This document shows positions 9,311-20,459 of a DNA stretch of 64,000 nucleotides, piece by piece (position 1 is the first letter of the stretch; every line of letters starts with the position of its first letter). Both the position numbers and the translations under genes were made by a program. The notes under the pieces are model-generated. The model was given only the letters and a program-made list of their open reading frames with translations, had not been told where the DNA came from and did no database searches. This DNA is from Amborella trichopoda. Its lineage: Eukaryota; Streptophyta; Magnoliopsida; Amborellales; Amborellaceae. Location of the stretch: contig NW_006494789.1 in NCBI RefSeq assembly GCF_000471905.2, positions 4,209,766 to 4,273,765 on the forward strand, read 5' to 3'.

Positions 9311-10660
9311 AAACCAATGTTTTAGTGGGATTTATTTTATAAAAATGATAAGTAGTTAAAAATTTCTTATTATCTATGAGGTGATTTATGATTAACCAAA
9401 CTTTTTATTAATAGATTTCCTTGATCAATGAATATTTAGTTAACTACTACAAGTAATTGCATATGTGCAACACACGTAATTCAACTTAAAAATAAACTTT
9501 GTACAAAGAGAAAATCAAATGCAAGGAAAATATCCAAAGAGAGAGAGTAAGTATTTTAGTCATTTGGGTGGATATTCTAGAGAGAGAACCTATTTCAGGG
9601 CTTGAGAAAGAGCTTGCGATCCTCATGTACTCTCCATGTTTGCATGGTATTTTCTAAGTAGTGGAAGAGAACTTTGTTGCTTCGTGAAAGTAGGGAACTT
9701 GTTGAATAACGTACATATTTGTCTCTCTATTTAATTTTCTGCATTATTTTTCTTTCCCTTAATTTTCCCAAACCTTGGTTTTTATCCTTTAAATCTTTGA
9801 TAAAGATATTGGGAATAATAATGCCTCTTCTACGAAGGTGATTAATATTTGGGTTGAATTGTTAACAACATAAGAGCACGCATCTTACACAGTGTGGGGA
9901 AGTTCCCTGCTAAGGTTGTTGTAATTGGATGGCCATGTCAATGTAGATGCGTTTATGAGCTGTGCTAAAAAGGAACATAGCTTAGGGGCAGCATATACGA
10001 CCTTGTCTGGGCTTTTAGGGCAATGGTAGAGTTAGGTGTAGTTTGACCTGTGAGGTTCAACAAGTCCTCTATTTGCCAATTGGTAAGTCTCCTTCATCTT
10101 AAACATTTTTCTGTGCCACTTTATCCCGTTCCAGTCACCACCTATTTCACTGTCACCTTCGTTGGAATTGCTCCTTTAAAAATGCTCAAAAGATGCAGGT
10201 TTAGAGATCTATTACTCAGTAATCTTTCCAACCAGAAACTGTACGATGCTCCCATTCTCATGAACTGTTATCTAGCAATATCTGTTGAATACACTTTGAC
10301 AGCAATTTATATTTGAATTATGATCATAAGCTTAGAATGGATAAACTCGAATTAATTTTGTCCTTATCCTCTCTGCAGGGGAAATATGATTGAGATGTCT
10401 CTCACGATGACATACTCTAAATCCACCAAAAATCCAAAGGTATTGTATGCTTTGAGGCCATTTATCATTATTACAAGATTATTACCGGATATTACAATTA
10501 ACTTCTAGCTATTAAGTGTCAAATTAGATGGCTTGAAATTGTCCTAAAGTTCAAGAATTATTTTTAGCCATGTACGAGTTTTGTTTTTTTCTTCTTTGAG
10601 GTCACAAGGCTCTAGAGAGTAGTCTAAAATATTTGTCTAGCATATGTTTTGCTCTAGGGA
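9311..10660 (+). other. unassigned; possible exon-like fragments with splice-site motifs
   Basis: No gene is recognised. Two features hint at a broken host gene. 'gccaattg|gtaagtctcc' at about 10083 is a good donor. A pyrimidine tract ending 'ctctctgcag' at 10378 is a good acceptor, followed by about 60 bp and another donor-like 'aaag|gtattg' near 10440. The sequence before the first donor contains stops in the continuing frame, so at best this is a pseudogene. The 88-aa ORF at 10050-10316 would lie mostly in the putative intron. Confidence 0.25.
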
Positions 10661-10661
10661 G

Positions 10662-10930
10662 TAGATGGACAATAGTATACTCCAACAGGATCTCAAGAAA
10701 TTGGACATCTCTAATAACTTGAAGTTGGATCTCAAGAAAGATAAAAGTTAGATCTCAAGAAAGATAAAGTTAGATCTCAAAAAAGATAGGAGGCTACTAT
10801 TTTTGTATTAGTCCTTACATGTTATACGAGTAGGTGAAACATGTTTGTCTATAAATGTTCTTGTAATCATTGGATGCAAATTTTGAATTATTCAAATCAA
10901 AATATAAATAATTACGTTAACAGAGAGAGG
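10662..10930 (+). repeat. 26-bp triplicate and LTR-like fragment
   Basis: 'agttagatctcaagaaagat' recurs three times in tandem (about 10720-10790), with a looser copy at 10677. Downstream, 'tctataaatgttcttgtaat' (about 10848) resembles a TATA box and start region of a plant LTR promoter. No partner LTR is visible. It lies immediately upstream of the LINE 5' end. Confidence 0.4.
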
Positions 10931-10960
10931 GAGGTTTTCTTGTTAGGAGAGAGGTGAGCA

Positions 10961-12900
10961 ATGTTGGCTATGAATGGGAATGGTGGCTGGTGTCAAAATT
11001 CAGATTTGAGATCTTATGCTCAAGTGGTGCAGAAGAATTCACAAGCCAGTGTAAAAATCAATGATGTGAGGCAATCTGGTATTATGGTGGAGAGAGTCAA
11101 TGAATTTGTATTTCTGAAGGTTCCAGATGATATATTCTCATTAAGAAGATAATCTTTGAATGTTTCTTTGATTGGATCTTTCTCACCACCATCAACGGAT
11201 ATCAGAGGTCTTGATAGATGGACATGGAAGGTACGGTATCTTTCTTAAAAGCCTCATTGTAAATACTTTTTAGATAGATTTGTGTTTTTCGTTTTTTCAA
11301 ACAAAGACAATGGGAATGGTATTTTAAATAAAATATACTAGAAATATAGACAGAGTCTCTTAACCATTCAAGAATGATCTGCATCTTTAAATTTTTAAAG
11401 ACTTATGCCCGAAAGTTGTCGGCTAATTGTGAATGGCATCCATATTAATACCTAGAACTTTGAGGTCTTTAAACAAATTGCCAATATCAGTGGTAAATTT
11501 GTGGAGATAGATTGGAATTCTATTATTGGTTGTTGGTATTTTGAGAAGCAAGATTGAGAAGATTATGGGTGAGATTATTTCAGATTACATCGTACTCAAG
11601 GCGAAAGGAGTTGATTTCTTGCTGAAAATTAGTTGTGAAATTAATACAGTAGTTGATCAAAATTCTGAAGCCCATGAGCCTATCCAATGTGAAAAAGATA
11701 TGAATGAGGATGAATGGAATGTGGTTAATCAAAAAAATAAAAAGATTGTTGAGGAACCATTAGAGGGGGAGAAGGAGCTTAGGGTGAAGATGAATAAGAA
11801 TTACAGGGTTTCGAAACAGGGAGGGGACATGTGGGGACATAGGAGAGGACCAGTTTAAAATCAAAATCAAAATAAAAGTTTGAGCAGCAAAATGATCTAG
11901 CAAGTAAAGGGACACGATAGAAATTTGAATGATAAAATTTGTATGGTTGGAAATATGCAATGTTTGCATTTGATAGATTCTAACAGTGATTTTGATTTAC
12001 TTGTGGCAAAGGGCGATTTGGGTATTGGGAAAACGTATGAGGTATAGGTTGGTAATAGAAGTATTATAAAGGAAGGATTTCAGGTGAGAGGACAAGTGGC
12101 AGTTAAACAGAAAACGTGTCTTGAGATGGAAGAGAGGGCTATCGAGTACCAAAATCTGTAAGATGAGGTTGCAAAATCCCAATGTTTAGGCAATTCCCTA
12201 TAGGTGGTGGAAGAAAACCATTTTAATGGTGTTGAGAAGACAACTAGGGTGGCCGATGGGAAGGACAATACTCAATGGGCTATATATAGTGTGATGATGA
12301 ATATGGTGTGGAAGGGTGGTTAATATGGAACGAGAAAGATGAGATTTCATAATAGAGTTTTGTTAATAAAAAAGTAGCAACACAATTAGGAGATACGAAA
12401 AGGTTCTTGCCATATCAAAGAGCAACAAAATGTTTCAAATCAAGACCGTAAACAATTTCAAATGGAAGTGATTGGTCGGAAGTGCAAGTGATGAAGATTG
12501 ATATAAATGAAGGAAATTCTAAGATGAAGGAGGGAGAGAAAGAATACCATTTAGTGGTGTTTGAGAAAGGCCAGGGATCTAGTATGCAAGAAGAGATGCT
12601 AGACCTTTATGTGTCATAGCAGCTGAGGACGTGGAAAAGGAAAAAGACCGAGAACATATTCATCAGATGATTGGTGCTATGCAGATTCAAGCTAGGGATT
12701 CAACAAAAGAAATTATTGATGCAGTTTAGGAAATGCAGACTCTAGTGAAAACCAGAGCAGAAAAGAAGGCAAGAGAGAGTAGTCAGAAAACTAGAGTTAA
12801 AGGAAAAGAAGATTTGAAGGAGAAACATGGTGTAGATAAGTATGAGGCTTCAAGTGGTTTAAAAACCATGCCTGCTAGCAAATATACTGCTAGGTATTCC
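10961..12900 (+). pseudogene. LINE ORF1 (DUF4283-like gag protein), degenerate
   Basis: It begins MLAMNGNGGWCQNSDLRSYA, then a segment with LKVPDDIF and a following LNVSLIGSF. This resembles the start of the DUF4283 domain of plant L1 ORF1 (K-x-L-x-x-x-L-I-G-x-F). After several stops the frame resumes at 11526-11858 with a lysine- and glutamate-rich stretch (NEDEWNVVNQKNKKIVEEPL). More stops follow to 12900. No CCHC knuckle is visible. Family assignment is mainly by position before ORF2. Confidence 0.55.
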
Positions 12901-12902
12901 AA

Positions 12903-13540
12903 ATGATTAGGACCTTGATTTGGAATATTAGGGGTCTGAGTAGGCTGAAAAGAAAATCAAAGCGTCTTTCTATGGTTAAGAAAGAAAGCCCTGATTTGGT
13001 TTTGCTTCAAGAAAATAAGATCTCTAATCCTAGTTTGATGGAAGTTAAATCTATTTGGGGTTCTAGACCAGTTTTATTTTGTTGTAAGAATGCTTTGGGT
13101 TTATGTTGTGAATGGGTCTCTGTAAATAAATGGTCGTTATTTTGTGTTTTCTTGCTTATTCCAAATGGTGTTCATATTTTAGTTTCAAATGTATATGACT
13201 CGAATATTCCCAGTTTCATATCAACATTATGGAATGAGAGTGCTAATGTGTGGAATATGTTCAATTTGCCTTGGATAATTGGTAGGGATTTTAATACTAT
13301 CAGATGCTCTACTGAATCTAGTATAAATCATCATATTACTTCCTGTATGAGAGCATTTTCGAAATTTATTTCTGATTTTTCTTGGCTTGATTTACCAGCA
13401 AGTGGTGCTAGATTTACTTGGTCGAATGGATGTGTTTCTAATCCCATTATGACAAGAATAGATAGGTTTCTTGTAAACTAAGGGTGGGCTGATCTATTCC
13501 CCATGGGATCTGTTAGAGCATTGCCAAAATGCCCTTCTGA
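12903..13540 (+). pseudogene. LINE ORF2: APE-type endonuclease domain
   Basis: An open frame of 192 codons starts MIRTLIWNIRGLSR, the W-N-x-R-G start of L1 endonucleases. It carries LLQENKI (metal-binding glutamate), GRDFNTIR (usually G-D-F-N), ARFTWSN and RIDRFLVN. After one stop the same frame gives SDHVPLQWE, the S-D-H motif with the catalytic histidine. The domain is complete in order. The ATG at 12903 lies just after a stop and fits the expected N-terminus. One stop (13480) separates the last two motifs, and a frameshift near 13545 leads into the linker. Confidence 0.85.
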
Positions 13541-13542
13541 TC

Positions 13543-14890
13543 ATGTTCCATTACAATGGGAAAGAAAAAAGGGTAGGTGGGGTATATTTCAAATTCGAGA
13601 TGGCATGGATTAATGAAAAGTTGATGAATGATTTGATATCTGAAATAAGGAAGAAGAAAGATATACAGGGCCCATATGGTTATGTAGCTACAAAAAAGAT
13701 TCAGGGGGTTAGGAAAGAGTTATTGGATTGGAGAAAAAGGAATGTAATTAATTATAAAAGAAATATTGAGGACACTATGTCAAAAATCAAGGAGTTGGAC
13801 ATGAAAGAATGAGAATCAGAAGTTATTGAGATGGAAGATGTTATACTGAGAAATGAGTTGAATAGACAACTATACAATTGTTTGAAAGCAAAAAAAACGT
13901 AGTTAAAACAAGGTGGTTTAAATACACGTTTTTCCCATGCAACTGCAAATGTTAAGAAATTTATTAACAATTTGCAAGGTCTTAAAATGAAGGGGTAATA
14001 GAAGGAGATGAAAAATGATTGGAGGATGCAAACATTAAGCACTTCCAAGGGGCTTTAATTGTAGGTTTTACACCCATTACAAATTTTTGTAATGTGCCTC
14101 TTCTTAAACTCTTGGATGATAAAAGTGTGTGGATTGAGAGACCTTTCACTGAAATTGAAATAAAGGAAGTTGTTTTTAGCTTGGCCGGAGATAGGGCACC
14201 AAGGCCAGATGACTTTCCATTGGGTTGTTTTCAACAATATTGAGACTTAGTCAAATCAGAAATTATAAATTTAGTGAGGGAATTCTATCATAATGGGTTT
14301 GTCAATATGATTTTAAATTCTACTTTTATTGCCTTGATTAAAAAAAAAGGTATGATTGAAAAATTATAGGATATTAGACCTATTAGCTTATTGACTAGTC
14401 TATATAAAATCCTTGCAAAATGTCTTACCCGAAGGTTGAAATCAGTGTTGCCTATAATCATTAAAGGACCACAATAAGATTTTGTATAGAATAAGCAAAT
14501 TACTTATCACATTTTGTGTGCTCAAGAAGTCATTAGCTCTCAGATAGCTAAAAAAGAAGCTGGGATTGTGTGTAAAATTAACCTGAGAAAGGCTTATGAT
14601 AAGGTTGAATGGAAGATTTTATTGATTACAATGAAAATAATGGGTTTTGGAAAAAAATGGATAATGTGGATCAAATGTTGTCTAGAAACAACTCATTATT
14701 CAGTCCTAATAAATGGTAAACCAAAGGGATTCTTTAAAGCATCTAGGGGATTTGTCAAGGAGACCCATTATCCCCTTTTTTGTTTTCTATAATGAGGGAG
14801 ATTTTAATGTGATGCTTAAATCGGTGGTAAATTTTTGTTTGTTGAAAGGTTTCTAAGTGAAAGATAATGGGACAATGGTATCACATTATT
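13543..14890 (+). pseudogene. LINE ORF2: linker and N-terminal two thirds of reverse transcriptase
   Basis: The linker reads FEMAWINEKLMNDLI, typical after L1 endonuclease. RT blocks follow: RPFTEIEIKEVVFSLAGDRA then PRPDDFP (usually A-P-G-P-D-G), IALIKKKG, DIRPISLLTSLYKILAK, CKINLRKAYDKVEW (block A, where D is usual but N is found before the L), and in the +1 frame QGDPLSPFLFS. A further shift gives DNGTMVSHYYTSF, just short of the A-D-D box, which is missing. At least six stops and two frameshifts make it inactive. Confidence 0.85.
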
Positions 14891-15436
14891 ATACATCATT
14901 TTTGACGTACTTACATCCCTGGTGCAAATAAGGAGAGAGTCAGTGACAACTTGGTCCTGCCTGTACCCAAGACACTGTCAGATAAAGAGAAAACTGAAAA
15001 ATAAGCCTAAAGACTAGGCAACCTTAGAAAGAGTACTATCATGCCAAAAAGAGACCTTATAGCTACAACTCTATGCTATGGGCTTCAAAATCGTACTAGA
15101 CCACTACCATTGTAACTAGAACGTCGAATTTGGGCTCAATCAGACTTCCTAAGAATAGTTTGGGCCCAAATTACCACAAAACGGGTAGGTTGTATATTAT
15201 TGCGGTGTGGACTCACCAAACCAGTCCCCAATTATGAAGGTTGCGTTCTTTATATCTCGAGATGACCTGCAAATGCCCACACAATGCTCGTTTGGAGTCA
15301 GAACAAGCTCAAATTTGGACACAAGCTAGGTCTTGACACGTATGGCACGTGTCGTGACATGACCCATAATCAAAACTTTGCTAGAGAGAAGATGAGCTCG
15401 AAATTATGGAAATCAGAGTTTTTGGAGAAAAGACAT
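14890..15436 (+). mobile_element. partial second copy of the element-B LTR start
   Basis: About 240 bp here (14890-15130) repeat the first 240 bp of the LTR at 15437: both read 'acatcattttt' or 'acgtcattttt', then 'gacaacttggtcctgcc' or 'gacaacctagtcctgc', and 'ctaggcaaccttgg'-like blocks in the same order. After 15130 they diverge. The remainder has no recognised feature; a 'gacacgtatggcacgtgtc' stretch lies near 15335. It may be a truncated LTR left by recombination between tandem copies. Confidence 0.55.
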
Positions 15437-16934
15437 TGTTGTACGTCATTTTTGTCATACTTACATCGCTGACACAAATAAGAAGAGTGTCAGTGACAAC
15501 CTAGTCCTGCTAGTGCCCAAGAAACTACCAAACTAAGAGAATACTGCAAAATATGCCTACCACTAGGCAACCTTGGAGAAAGTAACATCACGTCACAAAA
15601 AGACTTTACAAGTACAGCCCTCTACTAAGGGTTTCAAAAAGTACCAGACCACCGCCATTGCATCCAGAATGTCGAAAAAGTTCATCGCTCAGAAAAGAGC
15701 CGCCACACGATGCTCAAAAGACGTCAAAATCTTCATAACCAAATAAGCATCAAGACTACGATGATCGATCATCTCAAACACTGTCACAACCATTCGAAAA
15801 AGCTTCCAAGATCTAGCAATGGCGAAAGGCCCCTCAGAGATGGATGGTTTTTTCATTAGAAAAAGAGGTTTAAGTGGCATTTTGGTCTTTATTTCTAAAT
15901 TCAGGATTTTATTGTAATTTCTTTTAATTGTAATTAGCCTTAGTTTTAAGCATCTGCCCCTGTTTAGTGGATCCTCTATAAATATAAGCCAAGGGAAATT
16001 GTAAAAGGGCCGAATCATTCATTAATGAAATAGAGGCATTAAGCTTGTTCTTACTTGTCCTTTTGCTCCTAACCCTTGGATCTAATGCCAAAGAGAGAGA
16101 CAGAAATTTTTAAAGATAGAAACTACCCCTAGCCCTCGCTAGCCGTGAGGTTCCATTCCATATCTCCCTCTTCTCTCTTTCTTCTCTCTCTTCGCTTGTT
16201 ACTTGCCCCGCATAGTAGCCTGTGCCAGCGGAGAACATGTAGACTCGTCTCTTCCCCCTCGTATCTCTATCGTAGACGCACCAAGCCTGCGGTACTGTAC
16301 AGTGCCCTACTAACCGACATTTGCTCGATCTAATATCTTTTAGAGACAACCTAATGATTCCAAGCCTCAGATCATCGCTCTAACTTCCTCTTCGTACAGT
16401 CAAGTTGAGTTGTGAGAGACGCATACGCTCTTTCCCTCAGTCACTCGGGAGGAGTCTTTTTGAGTCGATAAATCAAGAGGTTTTAATCCTTTGATTGTTC
16501 TGATCACCTGAGCGTATAGCGATTGTGCGGAGAGGATAATCCTTATTACCTTACTCCCTTATCTCTTCTTTTTGTCAACCATCCCTTGTTCAAGCGAGCC
16601 ACCAAAAAGGAGTACAGCTGAGTCCATATTGCAATTTCCGGTGCGAGAGAACGAAGCGACAAGTTGAAAAGCCTGAGGAGATTCCATGCCCAAACCCACT
16701 GGTAGGCAGTCGGAGGGCTTCGTAATTGTTCTAAGAGGGCAAACTATCTGGGTGTCTCCCCAACCCTGAAATGACGAGGTAAGCATCTAAACGCACCCCT
16801 GTTGTAAAATCTCTCTCTTTGTTAGTTCGTTTCCTCACATAGGAGAGAACGCACGCAACGTGTATGAATCCTCCGTGGTTGTATGAGAGAGAATTTTTCC
16901 CACCGTCCGCTCGAAGAGAAATTAGATCTGACCA
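15437..16934 (+). mobile_element. LTR of Tat-like element B
   Basis: It starts TGTTGTACG after a purine tract 'ggagaaaagaca' and ends '...gatctgacca' just before a primer-binding site, about 1.5 kb. A TATA box 'ctctataaatataagcc' lies near 15970. CT-rich leader follows. 'ctaagagggca' near 16730 is shared with T-family LTRs at the same relative place, and the terminal 'ctgacca' matches their 'ctaacca', so B and T are related lineages. ORFs on either strand here are not supported as genes. Confidence 0.65.
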
Positions 16935-16936
16935 AC

Positions 16937-16955
16937 TAGGGACTCCACTAGGGAC
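16937..16955 (+). other. primer-binding site of element B
   Basis: 'tagggactccactagggac' aligns with the better preserved 'tggcgactccattaggaac' of element G, 2-3 bp after the LTR end in both. I recall this type as complementary to a tRNA-Arg 3' end, as reported for Ogre elements; the tRNA match was not checked. Confidence 0.6.
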
Positions 16956-17023
16956 ATACCCCTGTATAGTTGGCTCGAATTATTCCCAGGCAAACATCTC
17001 TCTTCTCTCTCTTTAAAACTGCA

Positions 17024-18010
17024 ATGGAGTCTTATTACTCGTCTTTCGTCCAAGTTGCGGACTTCATCATCCCCATATTTGTGACCTCATCCATGGAGAG
17101 GAGAATGATCAATCCTACTTCTCTGCTGCCCTCCTCAAGTGTCCTGGCTGGCCCTACCATCCTGGTTCAGGCTAGGAAGATTACGGGAAAAGGTGCTCGA
17201 ACTCCTTCTGCCTCCTTCTCAGACATCAAAAGGAAGTCCATTGATCTCACCTACATGGGTGGCTCTGAAACCACATCCTCTCATAAGCATCCTGGGTATC
17301 CCGCCGGTTATAAGCTTAAAAGTGGTACTCACGCCACTCCTTCTTGTCACATGGTGTCCTAATAGGGCCACTGTCTTAGCGGGTAACCGAAAGGTAACTC
17401 CACCTGCACTTTGCAATGGTGGCATTGGTACTAGCATGGCACTAGACGCACATCACTCTGGCGAATCCTACGTCAGTCCACGTGACACCAAGGTCACTGC
17501 GCGCACATTTACACACATCGTGGCTGATGGTTTAACCATCACCGTGACAAGAAGGGAAAGGCAACACCTTGCCCTGATCTCCTCACCTGTTTCTGGTCCC
17601 TTGAGACTTGGACTCGTCACAAGTGGTCTTCAAGCCACTAATGCACCGCATAGTGGCAGCTCGGGGCAGCCTGAAGGCTGGAACCGAGGGAGCACACGAC
17701 TTTCGAGGCAATCGAAAGTCTTCCAAAACAATGTACATGCATGCTGAAGGTCCTGAGGCCTCTCCAACTAAACAGGCAGGTATTATAAATACCCAACCTT
17801 CTACTTCATGAGGGGTTGGGACAAAAACCACCCCAAACACTCCTGCGGGCCATGCTCACACTTGCAGGTCCAATAACTCTACCAATAGAAAAGGGAAAGG
17901 AACGCCATGTGCACCCCTCACTATCCCGAAGACGTTTAGCACGTGGTACTCAAAGAAATACCCTTCGAGCACCATATTGCTACTCCTCCCTCTCTATACA
18001 CGCAAAATAG
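17024..18010 (+). pseudogene. element B ORF1-like reading frame between primer-binding site and gag
   Basis: The start MESYYSSFVQVADFIIPIF (17024) parallels the N-termini in D (MAPGLFNPFIRVGDFLIP) and G (MAAWFYNPFIRIRDFLIP). The end, in another frame (17881 onward), reads KTFSTWYSKKYPSSTIL, parallel to KHLEPWYSKVFPKGTIL in D and KHLQPWYCKVVPKSTIL in G. Between them the frame is broken by stops and at least one frameshift. No known domain is recognised. By position it corresponds to the extra ORF1 of unknown function upstream of gag in Ogre elements. It is inactive as it stands. Confidence 0.55.
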
Positions 18011-18079
18011 ACCTCGAGGCCAGGCTCGGAGCAAGATATTCTCAAGAGCGACTATTCCCCTTCTACAAGCAAGCCTCTT

Positions 18080-19600
18080 CCTTCAAAATTGAACACGAGT
18101 TCCCTCCTTCCTAAGTTATACGTTGCAAGAGTTCGTCAATTTTGCACTCATCTCCACACAACCAGCCAGTCAAGAAAGAAACGGGGATCGACTTTGATTA
18201 AGAAAAGATCCACCAGAGCTTGAGAATTAAACAAACAAGAGAGATGAGGGTGCCACTTCGAAAATGAAAAGCAAAGTCTTCAGCCTCATGAGACTTACCA
18301 GAACAAAACCGGTTCTACCCGTTGCAAGCCACGAAAGCACCAGAAATGAGCGACACCATTCATTGTTGCGTCGTCGAGGCATAAGAAGAGGAACTCACTC
18401 CATCTGATCCAAGGCCCCAAGGCCGTCATGAGCAAGCAGACGAGATATGGCCCTAAGGCTGACTTGAGCCCATTCAGGTTGGACAATGGCCCCAAGGCCT
18501 TCAAGCGCCAAGATCAACAATGATCCATCCCCAAGGTTGCTCGGAGCCAGTGCTTACTCGCGCTGCAAGGAAATCTCAAGCGCAACTTGAGCAAGCTCAA
18601 CCCCTATTGCACGAGTTTCCATATAGAGGTGTGAAGAGGACCAGAATCACCCTGCTACTGAATTATCCAAACAGGGCGAACGAGTCGAGGTAACGGTGGT
18701 AAGCCATGAAGAGGATGACCCTATATATCTAATGGCTCGTTTTGAGGATGTGTTGAGCAACATTCTTGACAGGTTCAAGGGACTCGAAGACGCTCGACCC
18801 GCAGTGTCTTCTCATCAACAAGAAAAATTCCCTCTTGAGCCCCAACAAGGAGAGGAAGAAAGACCTCAACCTCCTCCTATGGTCTGAACCCCAAGGCATC
18901 TAAACCCTCCTGCCTCCTTCGATGACCAGCTCAATCTAGCCTCCCAAGCTACGCCATTGATGTTTAATCAAGAAGACTTCTAGAGGATGATCAAAAAAAT
19001 CATCCAAGGTTTACAAATATTGAAGACACAAGAAATCGGCCAGTACAATAAACATTATTCGCCTTTTATTGATGGAATCCCCTTCCCCATTGGATATCAA
19101 AAGGGAAGATTACCACTCTTCGATGGCATGGGTTCACCCCAGCAGCATGTGGCTCATTTCGTGTCAGAATGCCATGACTCGGACTCCTGACTGCTTCTTC
19201 GACAATTTGTAGAAACTTTGGTTGGGCCTCCCTCTAAATGGTACTCCCACCTACCCCCAGACTCAGTTCATTCCTGGAAGGAAATGGAGCAATTGTTCTA
19301 CAAGCGCTTTTACGAAGCAGAGTTGGATGTTCAAGCAATAGAACTCCTAATAATGTCTTAGGACATGGATGATTTAGTGGGCGAGTACATCCAGAGATGG
19401 ATGGACCTTGGCATGTATTAGAGCAATCCCATTACTGAGATTGATGTTGTACAAACATGTATAAGGGACATGAAGAAGGAAATCTCTTTACATGTTGAAG
19501 CCTTTAATCCTACGACTTTTTCTGACATGATTACAAAGGAAACTAAAATCGAAAGCTTGCTAAGGCATCATGGAGGAAATCGAACTCAGACCGCGTCAGG
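18080..19600 (+). pseudogene. element B gag (Tat-type), truncated
   Basis: The recognisable core runs from 18696: GIPFPIGYQKGRLPLFDGMG, HVAHFVSEC, LLLRQFVETLVGPPSKWYSH, SVHSWKEMEQLFYKRFYEAE, then a C-terminal part with ISLHVEAFNPTTF. This is the retrotransposon gag domain (PF03732 type: F-x-G-x-x-x-P, W-Y-x-x-L-P-x-x-S-I-x-S-W, F-Y-x-x-F). Stops lie at about 18885, 18981, 19188, 19360 and 19420. The upstream part (18080-18690) is basic and poorly conserved. Zinc knuckle and all of pol are missing; the sequence ends in a G run. Confidence 0.8.
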
Positions 19601-19624
19601 GGGAGGGGGGGGGGGGGGGGGGGG
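19601..19624 (+). repeat. G homopolymer (20 uninterrupted G)
   Basis: Three G, one A and then 20 G in a row sit exactly at the border between the gag of B and the LTR of E. It could be a real expansion of glycine codons or a filler at a junction. Such runs are error-prone in sequencing. Confidence 0.9.
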
Positions 19625-19629
19625 TTAGA

Positions 19630-20438
19630 ATAGGACCACACTATTTCAGTAGACCCCTAAACCATAGACTACCATAATCCATGGTCCCCATCCTATGATC
19701 CACACTTAACAAATCCCATAGTTTTAGTAGGTATCTATTCCATGCCTAGCAAATCTCATGGTTTTAGTAGGTATCCATTCCACACCTAGCAAATTTATGG
19801 TTTTAGGAGCTATCCATTCTACACCTAGAAAATTCCATAGTTTCTATTCTACACCCTTATTAGGTCTTTAAGAGAAATAAAACTAGCGTACCTAAGGAGG
19901 GGGGAAGGGGAGGCCAATGGAGATGTGGACGTGAGAGAGAGAGAGGCTAGGAAATCTAGAGAGAGAAAGATAGACAACTTAGAGAGAGAAAAAGCCGGTT
20001 AGCAAACCCTAGACCTTGGAAAACCCTAGCTTTAGGCCACCCTTAGATCAAAAATATCCAACCAAGCCAAGTTGAAAACCGGAAGAGAGACAAAAGAGGA
20101 CACACGACATAAACTCAGCCGGTCCTGTTACGGGTGAGGCCTCAAAGCTTCGGGTTTGTCGGGCCAACTGGCCTAGCCAGGTTTTTTTTTCTATTTTTTA
20201 TTTTAGTTATTTTGTTAGATCTAGGATTTTATATTTATTTTATTTTTTTGGTGCTGTTTGGATCAATGCTGGTTCTACCACTGATCTGGGAGCGGATCTT
20301 TATTTTCGAGTAGATCTGACCCCATATCAGAATTCGATTGTCCCCACTATCTCTATCACTTTTTTTTAAAATCAGTTTGTGGTGTTCAGATCTGAGGGAT
20401 CTTCCTTTGAAGATCTCTCCGATTTTGCACTATAAACA
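19630..20438 (+). mobile_element. 5' LTR of gypsy element E
   Basis: The block from 'ataggaccacac' to '...ctataaaca' recurs at 52151-52744 in the same orientation. It ends in CA directly before a primer-binding site. It contains about four tandem copies of a 46-bp unit with 'catagttttagtaggtatc' (19700-19855), a GA-rich stretch (19930-20000) and a T-rich stretch (20180-20250). Its 5' end does not begin with TG, so the exact start may be off by a few bases or eroded. Relative to it, the copy at 52151 lacks about 210 bp. Confidence 0.65.
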
Positions 20439-20441
20439 GTT

Positions 20442-20458
20442 TGGTGCCCACGTGGGGC
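20442..20458 (+). other. primer-binding site of element E
   Basis: 'tggtgcccacgtggggc' lies 3 bp after the LTR end. This resembles the 'tggcgcccaccgtggggc' primer-binding sites common in plant gypsy elements. It differs from that of B, D and G, so E belongs to another lineage. Confidence 0.6.
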
Positions 20459-20459
20459 A

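Larger units (their letters stand above)
10930..14890 (+). mobile_element. L1-type LINE, 3' truncated
   Basis: A non-LTR retrotransposon on the plus strand: 5' region, ORF1, then ORF2 with an APE-type endonuclease and reverse transcriptase. The element stops at about 14890 where RT would reach its F/Y-A-D-D catalytic box. Palm/thumb end, C-terminal cysteine motif and poly(A) tail are absent. LTR-like DNA of element B follows at once. The element is peppered with stops, so it is old. Truncation at the 3' end is not what target-primed reverse transcription produces (that truncates 5' ends), so later insertion or deletion removed it. Confidence 0.85.

Noticed and set aside
16110..17840. Minus-strand ORFs at 16110-16349, 16559-16786 and 17583-17840
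   Set aside because: Opposite to the LTR and ORF1-like frame of element B, without motifs; shadows.
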